Shown piece by piece: positions 8,257 through 17,029 of a stretch of 64,000 nucleotides of DNA. The DNA comes from Plastoroseomonas arctica. Lineage in GTDB: Bacteria; Pseudomonadota; Alphaproteobacteria; Acetobacterales; Acetobacteraceae. The translations under genes and the position numbers were made by a program. Under the pieces are notes generated by a model. The model searched no databases. It saw nothing but the letters and a program-made list of their open reading frames with translations, and had not been told where the DNA came from. Positions within the stretch are counted from its first letter, which is position 1; each line of letters opens with the position of its first letter. The stretch lies in the NCBI RefSeq assembly GCF_018128965.1, contig NZ_JAAEDH010000019.1, forward strand, positions 34,247-98,246, written 5' to 3'.

Positions 8257-9363
8257 TCATGAGGCCTCGAAGCGCAGGGGGTTCACCGCGGGGATGATCG
8301 CCGTGAGCGCCCCCGGATCGGTGCCGTCGATGAGATGGGCGAGCAGTGCGCCGGCGGCGGGCGCGGTCTGCATGCCATAGCCGCCCTGGCCGCACATCCA
8401 ATGGAAGCCCGGCGCCCGGCCGGGCCCGATGGCGAGGGACCCGTCCGGCGTGAAGGTGCGCAGCCCAGCCCAGCTGTGCTCGACGCGCGTCACCGGGATG
8501 TCGAGCGCCTGCTGCATGCGGTCGATGGCGATGGCGATGTCGATCTCCTCGGGCCGCGCGTCGCAGGCGGAGCTGTCGGTCTCGTCAGCGGGGGAGAGCA
8601 TGAGTTTGCGACGCGCCTCCGGGCGCAGGTACCAGCTGTGGCCGGCATCGCCGACCAGCGGCCAGTCGGCGCAGTCGTAGGGGCCGGGGTCGATGATGAG
8701 CGCGGTGCGGCGCTTGGGCTGCAGGCCGAGCGTCGCGACGTCCGCGATGCCGGCCACCTCGTCGCCCCAGGCGCCGGCGGCGTTGACCAGGATGGGCGCG
8801 GCGAAGACGGCGCCGCTGCTGGTCTCGGCGTGCCAGGCACCGTTCGCGTGCCAGATGCGCCCGGCGCGGCTGCGCAGCGCGAGCGTGCCACCGAGCGCCT
8901 GGACCACGCGGAGGAACCCCTGGTGCAGCGCGGCGACGTCGATGTCGAATGCGTCGCGCTCGATCGCGGCGGCAACCGCGTAGCCGGGGCGCAGCGGCGG
9001 CACCATCGCCGCGACCTCGGCGACGGCGATCGCCTGCATGCCCACGCCGTCGGCGAGCATGGCCGCGAGCCGTGCCTGCTGGTCCGGCGGCGCGAGCGAG
9101 ACGATGGCGCGCGGGCGGGCGAGCGGGGGGAACCCCGCGGGCGACGCTTCGAAGAAGGCGCGCGAGGCACCCGAGAGGGCGCGCACATCCGCGGGCCCGT
9201 AGTTCAGGATCCAGATCGCGGCCGAGCGCCCGGTCGTGTGGTAGCCCGCGCTCTCCTCCGCCTCGATCAGGGCGACGCGCCTGGTGGGCGCGAGATGGGC
9301 GGCGGCGGTGGCACCGGCGATGCCGGCGCCGACCACGATTGCATCGAATCTGTGCAGGTCCAT
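8257..9363 (-). CDS. FAD-dependent oxidoreductase, DAO family
   Basis: 368-residue flavoprotein of the D-amino-acid oxidase / glycine oxidase fold. The N-terminal dinucleotide-binding motif is VVGAGIAG (about residues 9-16); YHTTGRSAA follows, a stretch typical of amine or hydroxy-acid oxidising members; MCGQGGYGMQTAPAAG near the C-terminus closes the FAD site. Substrate unknown. I chose the ATG at 9363 because the FAD motif then begins at the usual distance; an upstream ATG (9420) would cover an inverted repeat that may be an operator. Divergent from the ABC importer operon at 9493. Confidence 0.85.
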   Translation of the reverse strand: MDLHRFDAIVVGAGIAGATAAAHLAPTRRVALIEAEESAGYHTTGRSAAIWILNYGPADVRALSGASRAFFEASPAGFPPLARPRAIVSLAPPDQQARLAAMLADGVGMQAIAVAEVAAMVPPLRPGYAVAAAIERDAFDIDVAALHQGFLRVVQALGGTLALRSRAGRIWHANGAWHAETSSGAVFAAPILVNAAGAWGDEVAGIADVATLGLQPKRRTALIIDPGPYDCADWPLVGDAGHSWYLRPEARRKLMLSPADETDSSACDARPEEIDIAIAIDRMQQALDIPVTRVEHSWAGLRTFTPDGSLAIGPGRAPGFHWMCGQGGYGMQTAPAAGALLAHLIDGTDPGALTAIIPAVNPLRFEAS

Positions 9364-9394
9364 TTCGGCAGGCTGCCTTTGAGCAGGTTCTTGT

Positions 9395-9407
9395 GCAACG
9401 ACGTTGC
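9395..9407. promoter_or_regulatory. Candidate operator palindrome in divergent promoter region
   Basis: GCAAC-gac-GTTGC is a perfect 5+5 inverted repeat in the 129 bp between the divergent flavoprotein gene (start 9363) and the ABC binding-protein gene (start 9493). The spacing suits a dimeric regulator controlling both units. No regulator gene lies next to it. Short palindromes are common in GC-rich DNA, so this is tentative. Confidence 0.3.
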
Positions 9408-9492
9408 TGAAGCATTGCATCGGCCGCGAAGCCCTGCCTAACCTTCGGTCAGGGAAAACGGGCGAAAACGCCCGAAGCGGAGGAGCAGTTCA

Positions 9493-10863
9493 ATGTCCAT
9501 CAGGGCCGGCAACGGCATGTCTCGTCGCAATGTTCTTCGTTCGGGCGCGGGCGTCATGGCCGCGGGCACGCTCTCCGCGCCGATGGTCCATGCGCAGGGT
9601 ACCGGCGGCACGCTCCGCTGCGGCTTTTGGGACCATTGGGTTCCGGTCGGCAACGACATCCTCCGCCGCCTCTGCGCCGAATGGGGCCAGGCCAACCGCG
9701 TCGAGGTGCAGATCGACTTCATCACCTCCGTGGGCAACCAGAACCTGCTCACCATCGCCGCCCAGGCCCAGAGCCGTTCCGGCCATGACCTGCTGAGCTT
9801 CCCGACCTGGGAGCCCGCCTCCAAGGCGGAGCTGCTCGAGCCCGTCGACGACGTGATGGGCCGACTGATCGGCAAGTACGGCGCGGTCACACCCGCCGCC
9901 GAGTACCTGGGCAAGGTGAACAACCGCTGGGTCGCGATCCCGGCCGTCTCCGGCACCCAGATGAAGCCCGCCTGCGTGCGCTTCGACCTGCTGCAGCAGC
10001 ATGCCGGCATCGACATCCGCGCGATGTGGCCGGCCGAGAACCGCCGCGGCCCGGGTGCCGACACCTGGACCTGGGACACCTTCCTCACGGCCGCCGAGAA
10101 GTGCCACGCCGCCGGCTTCTCCTTTGGCATCCCGATGGGCGCCTTCACCGACGCGGTGGACCTGGTCGGCGCGCTGTTCGCCAGCTACGGCGCGAGCGTG
10201 ATGGATGCGCGCGGCAACATCACCGTGCGCAACAACGCCAAGCTGCGCACCGCGATCGAGTACATGGTGCGCCTGTCGCGCTTCCTGCCTAACGACGTCT
10301 GGGCCTGGGATGACGCGTCGAACAACCGCGCGCTGATTTCCGGCCGCTCGGCGCTCATCTTCAACCCACCCTCCGCATGGGCGGTGGCCAAGCGCGACGC
10401 GCCGCAGGTCTCGGCCAATTGCTGGACCGTGCCGGTGCCGGCGGGCCCCGAGGGCCGCTTCACGCCCTACCTGCCGTATTTCTGGGGCATCTGGAACTTC
10501 TCGCGCAACAAATCCTCGGCCAAGGCTCTGCTCGAGCACCTGTCCGAGCGGCCGCAGGCGGAGGCGCAGACCACGACCAGCAGCGGCTACGACATCCCGC
10601 CCTTCCAGAGCATGAACGACTTCGCCATCTGGGCGACGGAAGGCCCGCCGGTGGGCACGGTGTTCAACTACCCGATCAAGCCGCACCATCAGTCGCAGAC
10701 CTCGGTGGCGTTTGCCCCGGCGCCGGCGGAATTCGCCGTGCAGGCCTACACCCTCGCGCTGAACACGAAGGTGGTCGCGCGCATCGTGCAGGGCGGCGAG
10801 TCGATCGACGCGGCGTTGGGCTGGCTGGAGCGGGAGCTCACCACCATCAAGCGCGGCGGCTGA
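9493..10863 (+). CDS. ABC importer substrate-binding protein, carbohydrate type
   Basis: Periplasmic solute-binding protein of family 1. The 456-residue precursor has a Tat-like signal (SRRNVLRSG, Arg11-Arg12) with cleavage predicted after VHA (residue 34). A strong GGAGGAG lies just before the ATG. The mature part (FWDHWVPVGNDILRRL, then repeated Trp-rich segments such as VWAWDD) resembles sugar or polyol-binding members. It is the first gene of a four-gene importer set with two MalF/MalG-type permeases and an UgpC/MsmK-type ATPase. A palindromic repeat separates it from the first permease. The ligand cannot be told from sequence. Confidence 0.88.
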   Translation: MSIRAGNGMSRRNVLRSGAGVMAAGTLSAPMVHAQGTGGTLRCGFWDHWVPVGNDILRRLCAEWGQANRVEVQIDFITSVGNQNLLTIAAQAQSRSGHDLLSFPTWEPASKAELLEPVDDVMGRLIGKYGAVTPAAEYLGKVNNRWVAIPAVSGTQMKPACVRFDLLQQHAGIDIRAMWPAENRRGPGADTWTWDTFLTAAEKCHAAGFSFGIPMGAFTDAVDLVGALFASYGASVMDARGNITVRNNAKLRTAIEYMVRLSRFLPNDVWAWDDASNNRALISGRSALIFNPPSAWAVAKRDAPQVSANCWTVPVPAGPEGRFTPYLPYFWGIWNFSRNKSSAKALLEHLSERPQAEAQTTTSSGYDIPPFQSMNDFAIWATEGPPVGTVFNYPIKPHHQSQTSVAFAPAPAEFAVQAYTLALNTKVVARIVQGGESIDAALGWLERELTTIKRGG

Positions 10864-10870
10864 GTGCACG

Positions 10871-10952
10871 ATTGGTGCTGGCTGTCTGGTCAGCACCAAT
10901 AAATGAAAAATAAAAGATTGGGGGTCCGGGGGGAAATTCTTTTCCCCCGGTC
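10871..10952. repeat. Palindromic intergenic element, short class, copy B (half element)
   Basis: Starts with a perfect hairpin, ATTGGTGCTG at 10871-10880 and CAGCACCAAT at 10891-10900 with a ten-base loop. An A-rich stretch follows, then GGGGTCC and the GGGGGAAA-TTCT-TTTCCCCC hairpin ending near 10948. It has only the right half of the full element seen at 13910. It lies between the binding-protein and first permease genes; the permease keeps its own GGAGG (10961-10965). Confidence 0.75.
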
Positions 10953-10972
10953 GCCACCCTGGAGGATTGGTA

Positions 10973-11911
10973 ATGGCCGACGGCACCCTCGCCGCCCCCC
11001 GTCCTGCCGCGATCGACGGCACGCGCGCCAACGGCATGCAGCGCTTCGCGCGGCGCCGATCCACCATCGCCTTCCTCATGGCGCTGCCCCTTCTCCTGGT
11101 GGTGCTCGGCCTGGTCGCCTACCCCGCCGGCTACGGCATCTACCTGTCCACGCTCAACCGCCGCATGACCGCGAATATCGGCCTGGGCAATTACGAGATC
11201 CTGTTCGACAGCGACACTTTCTGGGATGTCGCTTTCCAGTCCTGCGTTTTCGCTTTGAGCGCCGTGTTCCTTAAGGCGCTGATCGGCTTCTGGCTCGCCC
11301 ACATGCTGCACCACATCCCGGCCAAGGGTCAGCGCAAGTGGCGCGGCATGCTGCTGGTGCCGTGGGTGATTCCGCCGGCGCTCAGCACGCTGGGCTGGTG
11401 GTGGATGTTCGATCCCACCTATTCCTCGATCAACTACATCCTCAACATCTTCGCCGTGCCCTCGGTGCCGTGGCTGGGCGAGGCCTGGTGGGCGCGGAGT
11501 GCGATCATCATCGTCAACGTCTGGTACGGCGCGCCGTTCTTCATGATCATGTACCTGGCCGCACTGAAGTCCGTGCCCGAACAGCTTTATGAAGCGGCGG
11601 CGATCGACGGTGCGACCAGCTGGCAGCGGCTGCGCTACATCACGCTGCCGATGATGGCGAACATCATCTCCATCACCGTGCTGTTCAGCCTGATCGTGAC
11701 CTTCGCAAATTACGACATCGTCCGGGTGCTGACCAATGGCGGGCCGCGCGACCTGACGCATGTCTTCGCGAGCTATGCGTTCCAGGTGGGAATCCTCGCC
11801 GGCAATATTCCGCGCGGCGCCGCGGTCTCGCTCTTCATGGTGCCGATGCTCGCGGTCTGCGCCTTCTTCGTCCTGCGCGGCGTCACGCGGCGCAACAAGG
11901 AGCAGATGTGA
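10973..11911 (+). CDS. ABC importer permease, MalF type
   Basis: 312-residue inner-membrane permease. A first membrane segment (about 33-55: IAFLMALPLLLVVLGLVAYPAG region) is followed by five more, and the cytoplasmic EAA loop reads YEAAAIDGATSWQRLRYITL, typical of MalF/UgpA partners. The ATG at 10973 follows GGAGG with seven bases between. The stop overlaps the start of the second permease (TGATG). Works with the permease at 11911 and the ATPase at 12809. Confidence 0.92.
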   Translation: MADGTLAAPRPAAIDGTRANGMQRFARRRSTIAFLMALPLLLVVLGLVAYPAGYGIYLSTLNRRMTANIGLGNYEILFDSDTFWDVAFQSCVFALSAVFLKALIGFWLAHMLHHIPAKGQRKWRGMLLVPWVIPPALSTLGWWWMFDPTYSSINYILNIFAVPSVPWLGEAWWARSAIIIVNVWYGAPFFMIMYLAALKSVPEQLYEAAAIDGATSWQRLRYITLPMMANIISITVLFSLIVTFANYDIVRVLTNGGPRDLTHVFASYAFQVGILAGNIPRGAAVSLFMVPMLAVCAFFVLRGVTRRNKEQM

Positions 11912-12804
11912 TGTCGGCCAGCACCGTCTCCAAAGCCGAAGGCATCTACGCCAAGGCGGGCAGTCTTTCCTCCGAAAGGCGCTGGGCGCTGTGGACCGCC
12001 TATGCCTCGCTGATCTTCGCGGCGATCATCTTCCTCGCACCGCCGGTGTACATGTTCGTCACCAGCCTCAAGGGAAGCGCCGAGGTCGCGAACATGACCG
12101 GCAATCCGTGGCTGGTGCGCAACCCGACGCTCGAGAACTACACCACGCTGCTGAGCAACCGGCCGTTCCTGAAGTTCTTCCTCAACAGCGCGATCATCAC
12201 GGTCTGCGTCGTCGCGATCACGATGGTGATCTCGATCCTGGCCGCGTTCGCGCTGGCGCGGATGCGGTTCTGGGGCAGCCAGTTCCTCGCGACGGGGGTG
12301 TTCCTCACCTACCTGATCCCGGACACGCTGCTGTTCATCCCGCTGTACCAGATCGTGGGCGGGCTGGGCTTGCTCAACTCCATCTGGGGCCTGGTGCTGG
12401 TCTACCCGACGCTGACGGTGCCGTTCTGCACCTGGATCATGATCGGCTACTTCGCTTCGATCCCGAAGGAGCTGGACGAGGCGGCGCTGATCGATGGCGC
12501 GACCTGGCCGCAGATGCTGCTGAAGATCTTCATCCCCGTGGCGATGCCCGGGATCATCGCGGCGACGATCTTCGCCTTCACCGTCAGCTGGGCGGCCTTC
12601 GTCTATCCCACCGCCTTCGTCACCACGCCCGACCAGATGCCGCTGACCATCGGCGTGGTGAGCCAGCTGGTGCGCGCGGACACCTTCGCCTGGGGCCAGA
12701 TCATGGCGGGCGCGCTGCTCGCAGCACTGCCGCCGGTGATCATCTACGCCTTCCTGATGGACTACTACATTGCCGGCCTGACCGCCGGCGCGACGAAGGG
12801 CTAA
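11911..12804 (+). CDS. ABC importer permease, MalG type
   Basis: 297-residue inner-membrane permease with six membrane segments, the first at about 25-47. The EAA loop is [20 protein letters not shown], as in MalG/UgpE proteins. Its ATG overlaps the stop of the MalF-type gene by one base, so the two are coupled. The family signature [16 protein letters not shown] follows the loop. Four bases separate its stop from the ATPase gene. Forms the channel heterodimer with the preceding permease. Confidence 0.92.
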   Translation: MSASTVSKAEGIYAKAGSLSSERRWALWTAYASLIFAAIIFLAPPVYMFVTSLKGSAEVANMTGNPWLVRNPTLENYTTLLSNRPFLKFFLNSAIITVCVVAITMVISILAAFALARMRFWGSQFLATGVFLTYLIPDTLLFIPLYQIVGGLGLLNSIWGLVLVYPTLTVPFCTWIMIGYFASIPKELDEAALIDGATWPQMLLKIFIPVAMPGIIAATIFAFTVSWAAFVYPTAFVTTPDQMPLTIGVVSQLVRADTFAWGQIMAGALLAALPPVIIYAFLMDYYIAGLTAGATKG

Positions 12805-12808
12805 GCAC

Positions 12809-13909
12809 ATGGCACAGGTATCCCTGCGCAAACTGGTCAAGGCCTATGAGGGCGGCGTGCAGGCCGTGAAGGGCATCGACCTCGAGATCGCGGACCATGA
12901 ATTCGTGGTCCTCGTCGGGCCTTCCGGCTGCGGGAAATCGACAACGTTGCGCATGATTGCGGGGCTGGAGGAAATCACCTCCGGCGACATCGCGATCGGC
13001 GGCACGCTGGTCAACGACATCCCGCCGCGCGACCGCGACATCGCGATGGTGTTCCAGAACTATGCGCTCTATCCGCACATGTCCGTCTTCGACAACATGG
13101 CCTTCGGCCTGACGCTGCGGAAATTCCCCAAGGCCGAGATCAAGCGCCGCGTCGATGAAGCCGCGCGGATCCTCGACATCGCGATGCTGCTCGACCGCAA
13201 GCCCAAGGCGCTGTCGGGTGGGCAGCGGCAGCGCGTCGCTATGGGTCGTGCGATCGTGCGCGACCCCAAGGTGTTCCTCTTCGACGAACCGCTGTCGAAC
13301 CTCGATGCCAAGCTGCGCGTGCAGATGCGCACCGAGATCAAGAAGGTGCACCAGACCGTCAAGACCACCACCGTCTACGTCACGCACGACCAGATCGAGG
13401 CGATGACGCTCGCCGACCGTGTGGTGGTGATGAACCACGGCGTGATCGAGCAGGTCGGGCCGCCGCAGGAGCTGTACCACCACCCCGCGACGCGCTTCGT
13501 CGCCGGCTTCATTGGCTCACCGGCGATGAACTTTTCCCCCGCTCGGCTGGAAGGCGATGCGCATGCGCTGCGCGTGGTGCTGCCCAACGGCACCGCACTG
13601 CCGGTCCCGGAGCACCGCGCCGCGCGCTATGCGCCCTATGTCGGCCGCCCCATTCTGGTCGGCATCCGCCCGGAGCACCTGACCGACAAGAAGCCGACCG
13701 ACAAGCGCAACATCGCGGATTTCCCCGCCATCCCCGAGGTGATCGAGCCGATGGGGATGGAGACGCTGGTGCATTTCTGGATGGACGGGCACGAGATCAG
13801 CGCCCGGCTGGATCCAACATGCCCGGTGAGTGTGGGGGTGCCTATTACCCTCGCCGCCGACATGGACCAGATGCACATCATTGATCCGGCGACGGATAAG
13901 GTTCTCTGA
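12809..13909 (+). CDS. ABC importer ATPase, UgpC/MsmK/MalK type
   Basis: 366-residue ATPase energising the importer at 9493-12804. Walker A is GPSGCGKST (37-45), the Q-loop [11 protein letters not shown], the signature [14 protein letters not shown], Walker [13 protein letters not shown] and the H-loop [10 protein letters not shown]. The C-terminal TOBE-like regulatory domain (from about residue 240, with GIRPEHLTD) is typical of carbohydrate importers. Its stop codon abuts a palindromic repeat which could terminate the importer transcript. Confidence 0.93.
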   Translation: MAQVSLRKLVKAYEGGVQAVKGIDLEIADHEFVVLVGPSGCGKSTTLRMIAGLEEITSGDIAIGGTLVNDIPPRDRDIAMVFQNYALYPHMSVFDNMAFGLTLRKFPKAEIKRRVDEAARILDIAMLLDRKPKALSGGQRQRVAMGRAIVRDPKVFLFDEPLSNLDAKLRVQMRTEIKKVHQTVKTTTVYVTHDQIEAMTLADRVVVMNHGVIEQVGPPQELYHHPATRFVAGFIGSPAMNFSPARLEGDAHALRVVLPNGTALPVPEHRAARYAPYVGRPILVGIRPEHLTDKKPTDKRNIADFPAIPEVIEPMGMETLVHFWMDGHEISARLDPTCPVSVGVPITLAADMDQMHIIDPATDKVL

Positions 13910-14052
13910 CGACAGCATGGGGGAAATGAATTTCCCCCAAACCCCCATTCTTTTCTTTTTATCTTTTGGTGCTGATTGTGCAGCCGGCACCAATAAATCA
14001 AAAATTAAAGATTGGGGGTCCGGGGGAAATTCTTTTCCCCCGGTCTTTCTCC
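13910..14052. repeat. Palindromic intergenic element, short class, copy C (full length)
   Basis: The clearest full copy. Head GACAGCATGG just after the ATPase stop, left hairpin GGGGGAAAT-GA-ATTTCCCCC (13919-13938), T-rich arm, core TTGGTGCTGATTG, then CACCAAT, an A-rich arm and the right hairpin GGGGGAAA-TTCT-TTTCCCCC ending near 14041, tail GGTCTTTCTCC. The two halves are complementary over most of their length. The left hairpin plus T-rich tract looks like an intrinsic terminator. The downstream SDR gene keeps an AAGAGG ribosome site. Confidence 0.8.
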
Positions 14053-14070
14053 TTCAAAGAGGCACTCCCC

Positions 14071-14832
14071 ATGAAAAAACTTGAAGGCAAAACCGCCTGG
14101 ATCACCGGCGCCGGCACCGGCATCGGCCGCGCTGTTGCCCAATCCTTCGCCGCCGAGGGTGCGCGCGTCATCCTCACCGGCCGTCGGCGCGAGAAGCTGG
14201 ATGAGACCGCCGCCCTCATCGGCGAAGCCGCGTACGTGCTGCCCTGCGACCTCACCGATGCGGCGGCGGTCACCGCCGCGGCGGCCCGCGTGCAGGCCGA
14301 GTTCGGCGGCCCGGACATCCTGGTGAACAATGCCGGCACCAATCTGCCGCGCCGCTACCTGCACCAGCTCACGCCCGAGGCGATCCGTACGCTGATCGAC
14401 GGCAATCTCACCGCGCCGTTCCAGACCTCGGTGGCGGTGCTGCCGCTGATGCGCGCCAAGGGCGGCGGGTTGATCATCCAGATCGCGTCCATGGCGGGCA
14501 AGAACGTCTCCTTCCTTTCGGGGCCTGGCTATACGGCGGCCAAGACCGGCTATGTCGCGTTGAGCCAGGCGATCAACCAGGAGAATGGCATCCACGGCAT
14601 CCGCTCCTGCTGCATCTGCCCCGGTGAGGTCGCGACCGACATTCTCAAGAACCGCCCCGAGCCGGTGCCGGCCGAGGATGTGGAGCGCTTGCTGCAGCCC
14701 GAGGATATCGCGGCGATGGCGCTGTTCGTGGCCACCATGCCGGCGCGCGCGAACATCACCGAAATGCTCGTGCAGCCGACCTACATGCGTTTGACGGCTG
14801 CACAGGCACGGAAAGTCGCGGCACTCTCCTGA
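14071..14832 (+). CDS. Short-chain dehydrogenase/reductase
   Basis: 253-residue NAD(P)-dependent oxidoreductase of the classical SDR type. Cofactor motif TGAGTGIG (about 11-18), NNAGT after strand 4, a Ser in IASMAG, and the active-site Y-T-A-A-K. The ATG at 14071 follows AAGAGG. It stands behind the ABC importer and before a malate/lactate-type dehydrogenase, so it probably oxidises a hydroxyl of the imported compound or of a derivative; that is context inference. Cytoplasmic. Confidence 0.87.
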   Translation: MKKLEGKTAWITGAGTGIGRAVAQSFAAEGARVILTGRRREKLDETAALIGEAAYVLPCDLTDAAAVTAAAARVQAEFGGPDILVNNAGTNLPRRYLHQLTPEAIRTLIDGNLTAPFQTSVAVLPLMRAKGGGLIIQIASMAGKNVSFLSGPGYTAAKTGYVALSQAINQENGIHGIRSCCICPGEVATDILKNRPEPVPAEDVERLLQPEDIAAMALFVATMPARANITEMLVQPTYMRLTAAQARKVAALS

Positions 14833-14865
14833 ACCTGCCGCCGACTGAGAAAGAAGAACATCATC

Positions 14866-15945
14866 ATGGCCACCGACGACATCCTGATCGCCGCACCCGA
14901 CCTCGAAGCGCTGGTGCGCGACATCTTCCTCGCCGCGTCCTGCGACAGTGCCGAGGCCAATCGCATCGCGAAGCATCTGCTCGGTGCCAACCTCGCCGGT
15001 CATGACAGCCACGGCGTGGTGCGCGTGCCGCGCTATGTGGAGTGGTGCGAGGCTGGCTACGTCGTGCGCGGCCAGACCGCGGAGCTGGTGACGGATGGCG
15101 GCGCGCTTGCAGTGTTCGACGGGCATTTCGGCTTTGGCCAGACGGTCGCGCCGCAGGCTGTCGCCCATGGGATCAAGGTGGCGCAGGAGAGCGGCATCTG
15201 CATCACCGCGCTGCGCAATGCCGGCCATATCGGCCGCGTCGGCGACTACTCGGAGATGGGCATCCGCGCGGGGCTGATCTCCATCCACTTCGTGAATGTC
15301 GCCGGCAGCGTGCTGGTCGCGCCGTTCGGCGGCACGGAGCGGCGATTCTCCACCGCGCCGTTCAGCGTGGGCATTCCCTTGCCTGGCCGACCGCTGGTGC
15401 TGGATTTCGCGACCTCGCTGGTTGCCGAGGGCAAGGTCCTGGTCGCCGCCAATGGCGGCAAGGCCCTGCCGGAGGGCGCGCTGATCGAGCCGGACGGTAC
15501 GCTGTCGTCCGACCCGCACACGCTCTATGGCGCCTATGACACGGTAGGCCAGCGCAATGCGTCCAATGGCGTCGGTGCCATTCGCGCCTTCGGCGACCAC
15601 AAGGGTTCGGGCCTGGCCTTCATGTGCGAGATGCTGGGCGGCGCGCTCACCGCAGGCGGCACCTCGGGCCCCGTGAAGGAGCGCGCGCGCATTGCCAACG
15701 GCATGCTCTCGATCTTCCTCAGCCCGAAGCATTTCGGCACCCAGGCGGAGTTCGAGCGCATGGGCCTGGCCTATGCCGACTGGGTCGCCGGCTGCGCCCC
15801 GGCCTCGCCGGACGCTCCTGTACTGTTGCCCGGCGACAAGGAAAACGCCGTCCGCGCCGACCGCCTGGCCAATGGCGTCCCCTTGCCACGCGCCGCCTGG
15901 GACAACATCCAGGCCACCGCCCACCGCCTAGGCGTAACGCAGTAG
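14866..15945 (+). CDS. Malate/L-lactate dehydrogenase-type oxidoreductase (Ldh family)
   Basis: 359-residue NAD(P)-dependent oxidoreductase of the ComC/YlbC/AllD fold, distinct from the Rossmann dehydrogenases. Signature ANLAGHDSHGVVRVPRY at about 45-61 contains the catalytic His; VLDFATSLVAEGKV and GDHKGSGLAFMCEMLGG are further family blocks. Members act on malate, ureidoglycolate, 2,3-diketogulonate, sulfolactate and similar 2-hydroxy acids. It follows the SDR by 33 bases with an AAGAAGAA leader, consistent with one transcript. Confidence 0.9.
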   Translation: MATDDILIAAPDLEALVRDIFLAASCDSAEANRIAKHLLGANLAGHDSHGVVRVPRYVEWCEAGYVVRGQTAELVTDGGALAVFDGHFGFGQTVAPQAVAHGIKVAQESGICITALRNAGHIGRVGDYSEMGIRAGLISIHFVNVAGSVLVAPFGGTERRFSTAPFSVGIPLPGRPLVLDFATSLVAEGKVLVAANGGKALPEGALIEPDGTLSSDPHTLYGAYDTVGQRNASNGVGAIRAFGDHKGSGLAFMCEMLGGALTAGGTSGPVKERARIANGMLSIFLSPKHFGTQAEFERMGLAYADWVAGCAPASPDAPVLLPGDKENAVRADRLANGVPLPRAAWDNIQATAHRLGVTQ

Positions 15946-15946
15946 T

Positions 15947-16021
15947 TCGGTGCCGATGTCGCCGCCCAGAACCAATAGGCAAAAATAAGAGAAAGGGGTT
16001 TGGGGGAATTCTTTCCCCCAA
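15947..16021. repeat. Palindromic intergenic element, short class, copy D (degenerate half)
   Basis: Right half of the element only: remnants of the GGTGC...ACCAA core, the A-rich arm (CAATAGGCAAAAATAAGAG), then a TGGGGGAA-TTCT-TTCCCCCA palindrome at 16001-16020. It lies between the Ldh-type gene and the Bug gene; the latter keeps GGAGGAAG at 16030-16037. Confidence 0.68.
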
Positions 16022-16042
16022 GCTTTCTTGGAGGAAGTTGTC

Positions 16043-17029
16043 ATGCACCGCCGCAGCCTTCTGGCCCTCACCGCGCTTTCAGCGCCCGCCCTCGCGCAGA
16101 GTGGCTACCCCGACCGCGCCATCACCATGGCGACTGGCTATGCCCCTGGCGGTTCCACCGACATCGCCGCGCGCCTGCTCTCGGACCGGCTTGGCCCGGC
16201 CTTGGGCGCGAATGCGCGGGTGGTGGTGGAGAACCGCGCCGGCGCTTCGGGCATGATCGCTTCTGAATGGCTGAAGCGACAGCCGCCTGATGGCTACACG
16301 CTGATGCTGGTCGAGAGCAGCAGCCACGCCTTGATCCCGCACGCCTTGCAGGGCGGCACCCGCTACGACCCGATCAACGACTACGCCCATGTCGCGGTGG
16401 TCGCAACCGGCCCTCTGGTGCTGGTGGCGGCGCCGAACTTCCCGGCGCAATCTGCGGCCGAGGTTGTGGCCCGGCTGCGCGACGGCCCGCAGGACCGGAT
16501 GCCCTATGCCTCCTCCGGCGTCGGGTCGCTGCCACATTTCGCGGGCGAGATGGTGGCCGTCTCGCTCGACCGCGGGGGCAAGTTCGCGCATGTGCCGTAT
16601 CGCTCGGGCGGGTTGATGGTGGAGAGCATCGCGCGCAACGAGACGCAGTGGGGCGTGGCGGTGCTGGCCTCGGCCGCGGCGCAGGTGCGCGACAATCGCG
16701 TGCGCGGCATTGCGGTGACGGGGCTCGAGCGGTTCTCGGCCTTCCCTGAGCTGCCGACCTTGGCGGAATCGGGCATTCCGGGTTTCGACCTCGCTAATTG
16801 GTTCGCGGTGGTCGCACCCAAGGACACGCCGGCACCGGTGGTCGCGCGGCTCAACGCCGCGATCAATGAGGCGCTGACCCAGCAGCAGCTGCGCGAGCGC
16901 CTCATCATCGCCGGCTACGCGCCGTGGAGCACCGGCAATACACCCACCGATGCGCGCGCCTTCTTCGTGCGCGAGAGCGAGAAGTACCGCCAGGTGGTGG
17001 AGCGCACCGGGGTGCGCCTGGAGCAGTGA
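16043..17029 (+). CDS. Bug-family (TctC-like) solute-binding protein
   Basis: 328-residue periplasmic binding protein of the tripartite tricarboxylate transporter type. Signal peptide cut after ALA (about residue 18); mature start QSGYPDRAITM, then the family loop YAPGGSTDIAAR, VVENRAGASG and the PDGYTL strand. Bug proteins bind carboxylates or amides. ATG at 16043 with GGAGGAAG upstream. The GTG of the GMC oxidoreductase gene overlaps its stop by four bases. No TctA/TctB membrane genes are in the window. Confidence 0.9.
   Translation: MHRRSLLALTALSAPALAQSGYPDRAITMATGYAPGGSTDIAARLLSDRLGPALGANARVVVENRAGASGMIASEWLKRQPPDGYTLMLVESSSHALIPHALQGGTRYDPINDYAHVAVVATGPLVLVAAPNFPAQSAAEVVARLRDGPQDRMPYASSGVGSLPHFAGEMVAVSLDRGGKFAHVPYRSGGLMVESIARNETQWGVAVLASAAAQVRDNRVRGIAVTGLERFSAFPELPTLAESGIPGFDLANWFAVVAPKDTPAPVVARLNAAINEALTQQQLRERLIIAGYAPWSTGNTPTDARAFFVRESEKYRQVVERTGVRLEQ

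Noticed and set aside
14005..15924. Long open frame (639 codons) on the minus strand opposite the SDR and Ldh genes
   Set aside because: Arg/Ala/His/Gly-rich composition without family motifs; it is antisense to two clearly recognisable enzymes. Such frames are common in GC-rich DNA. Similar frames at 89-1414, 1433-2695 and 55631-57718 were rejected for the same reason.
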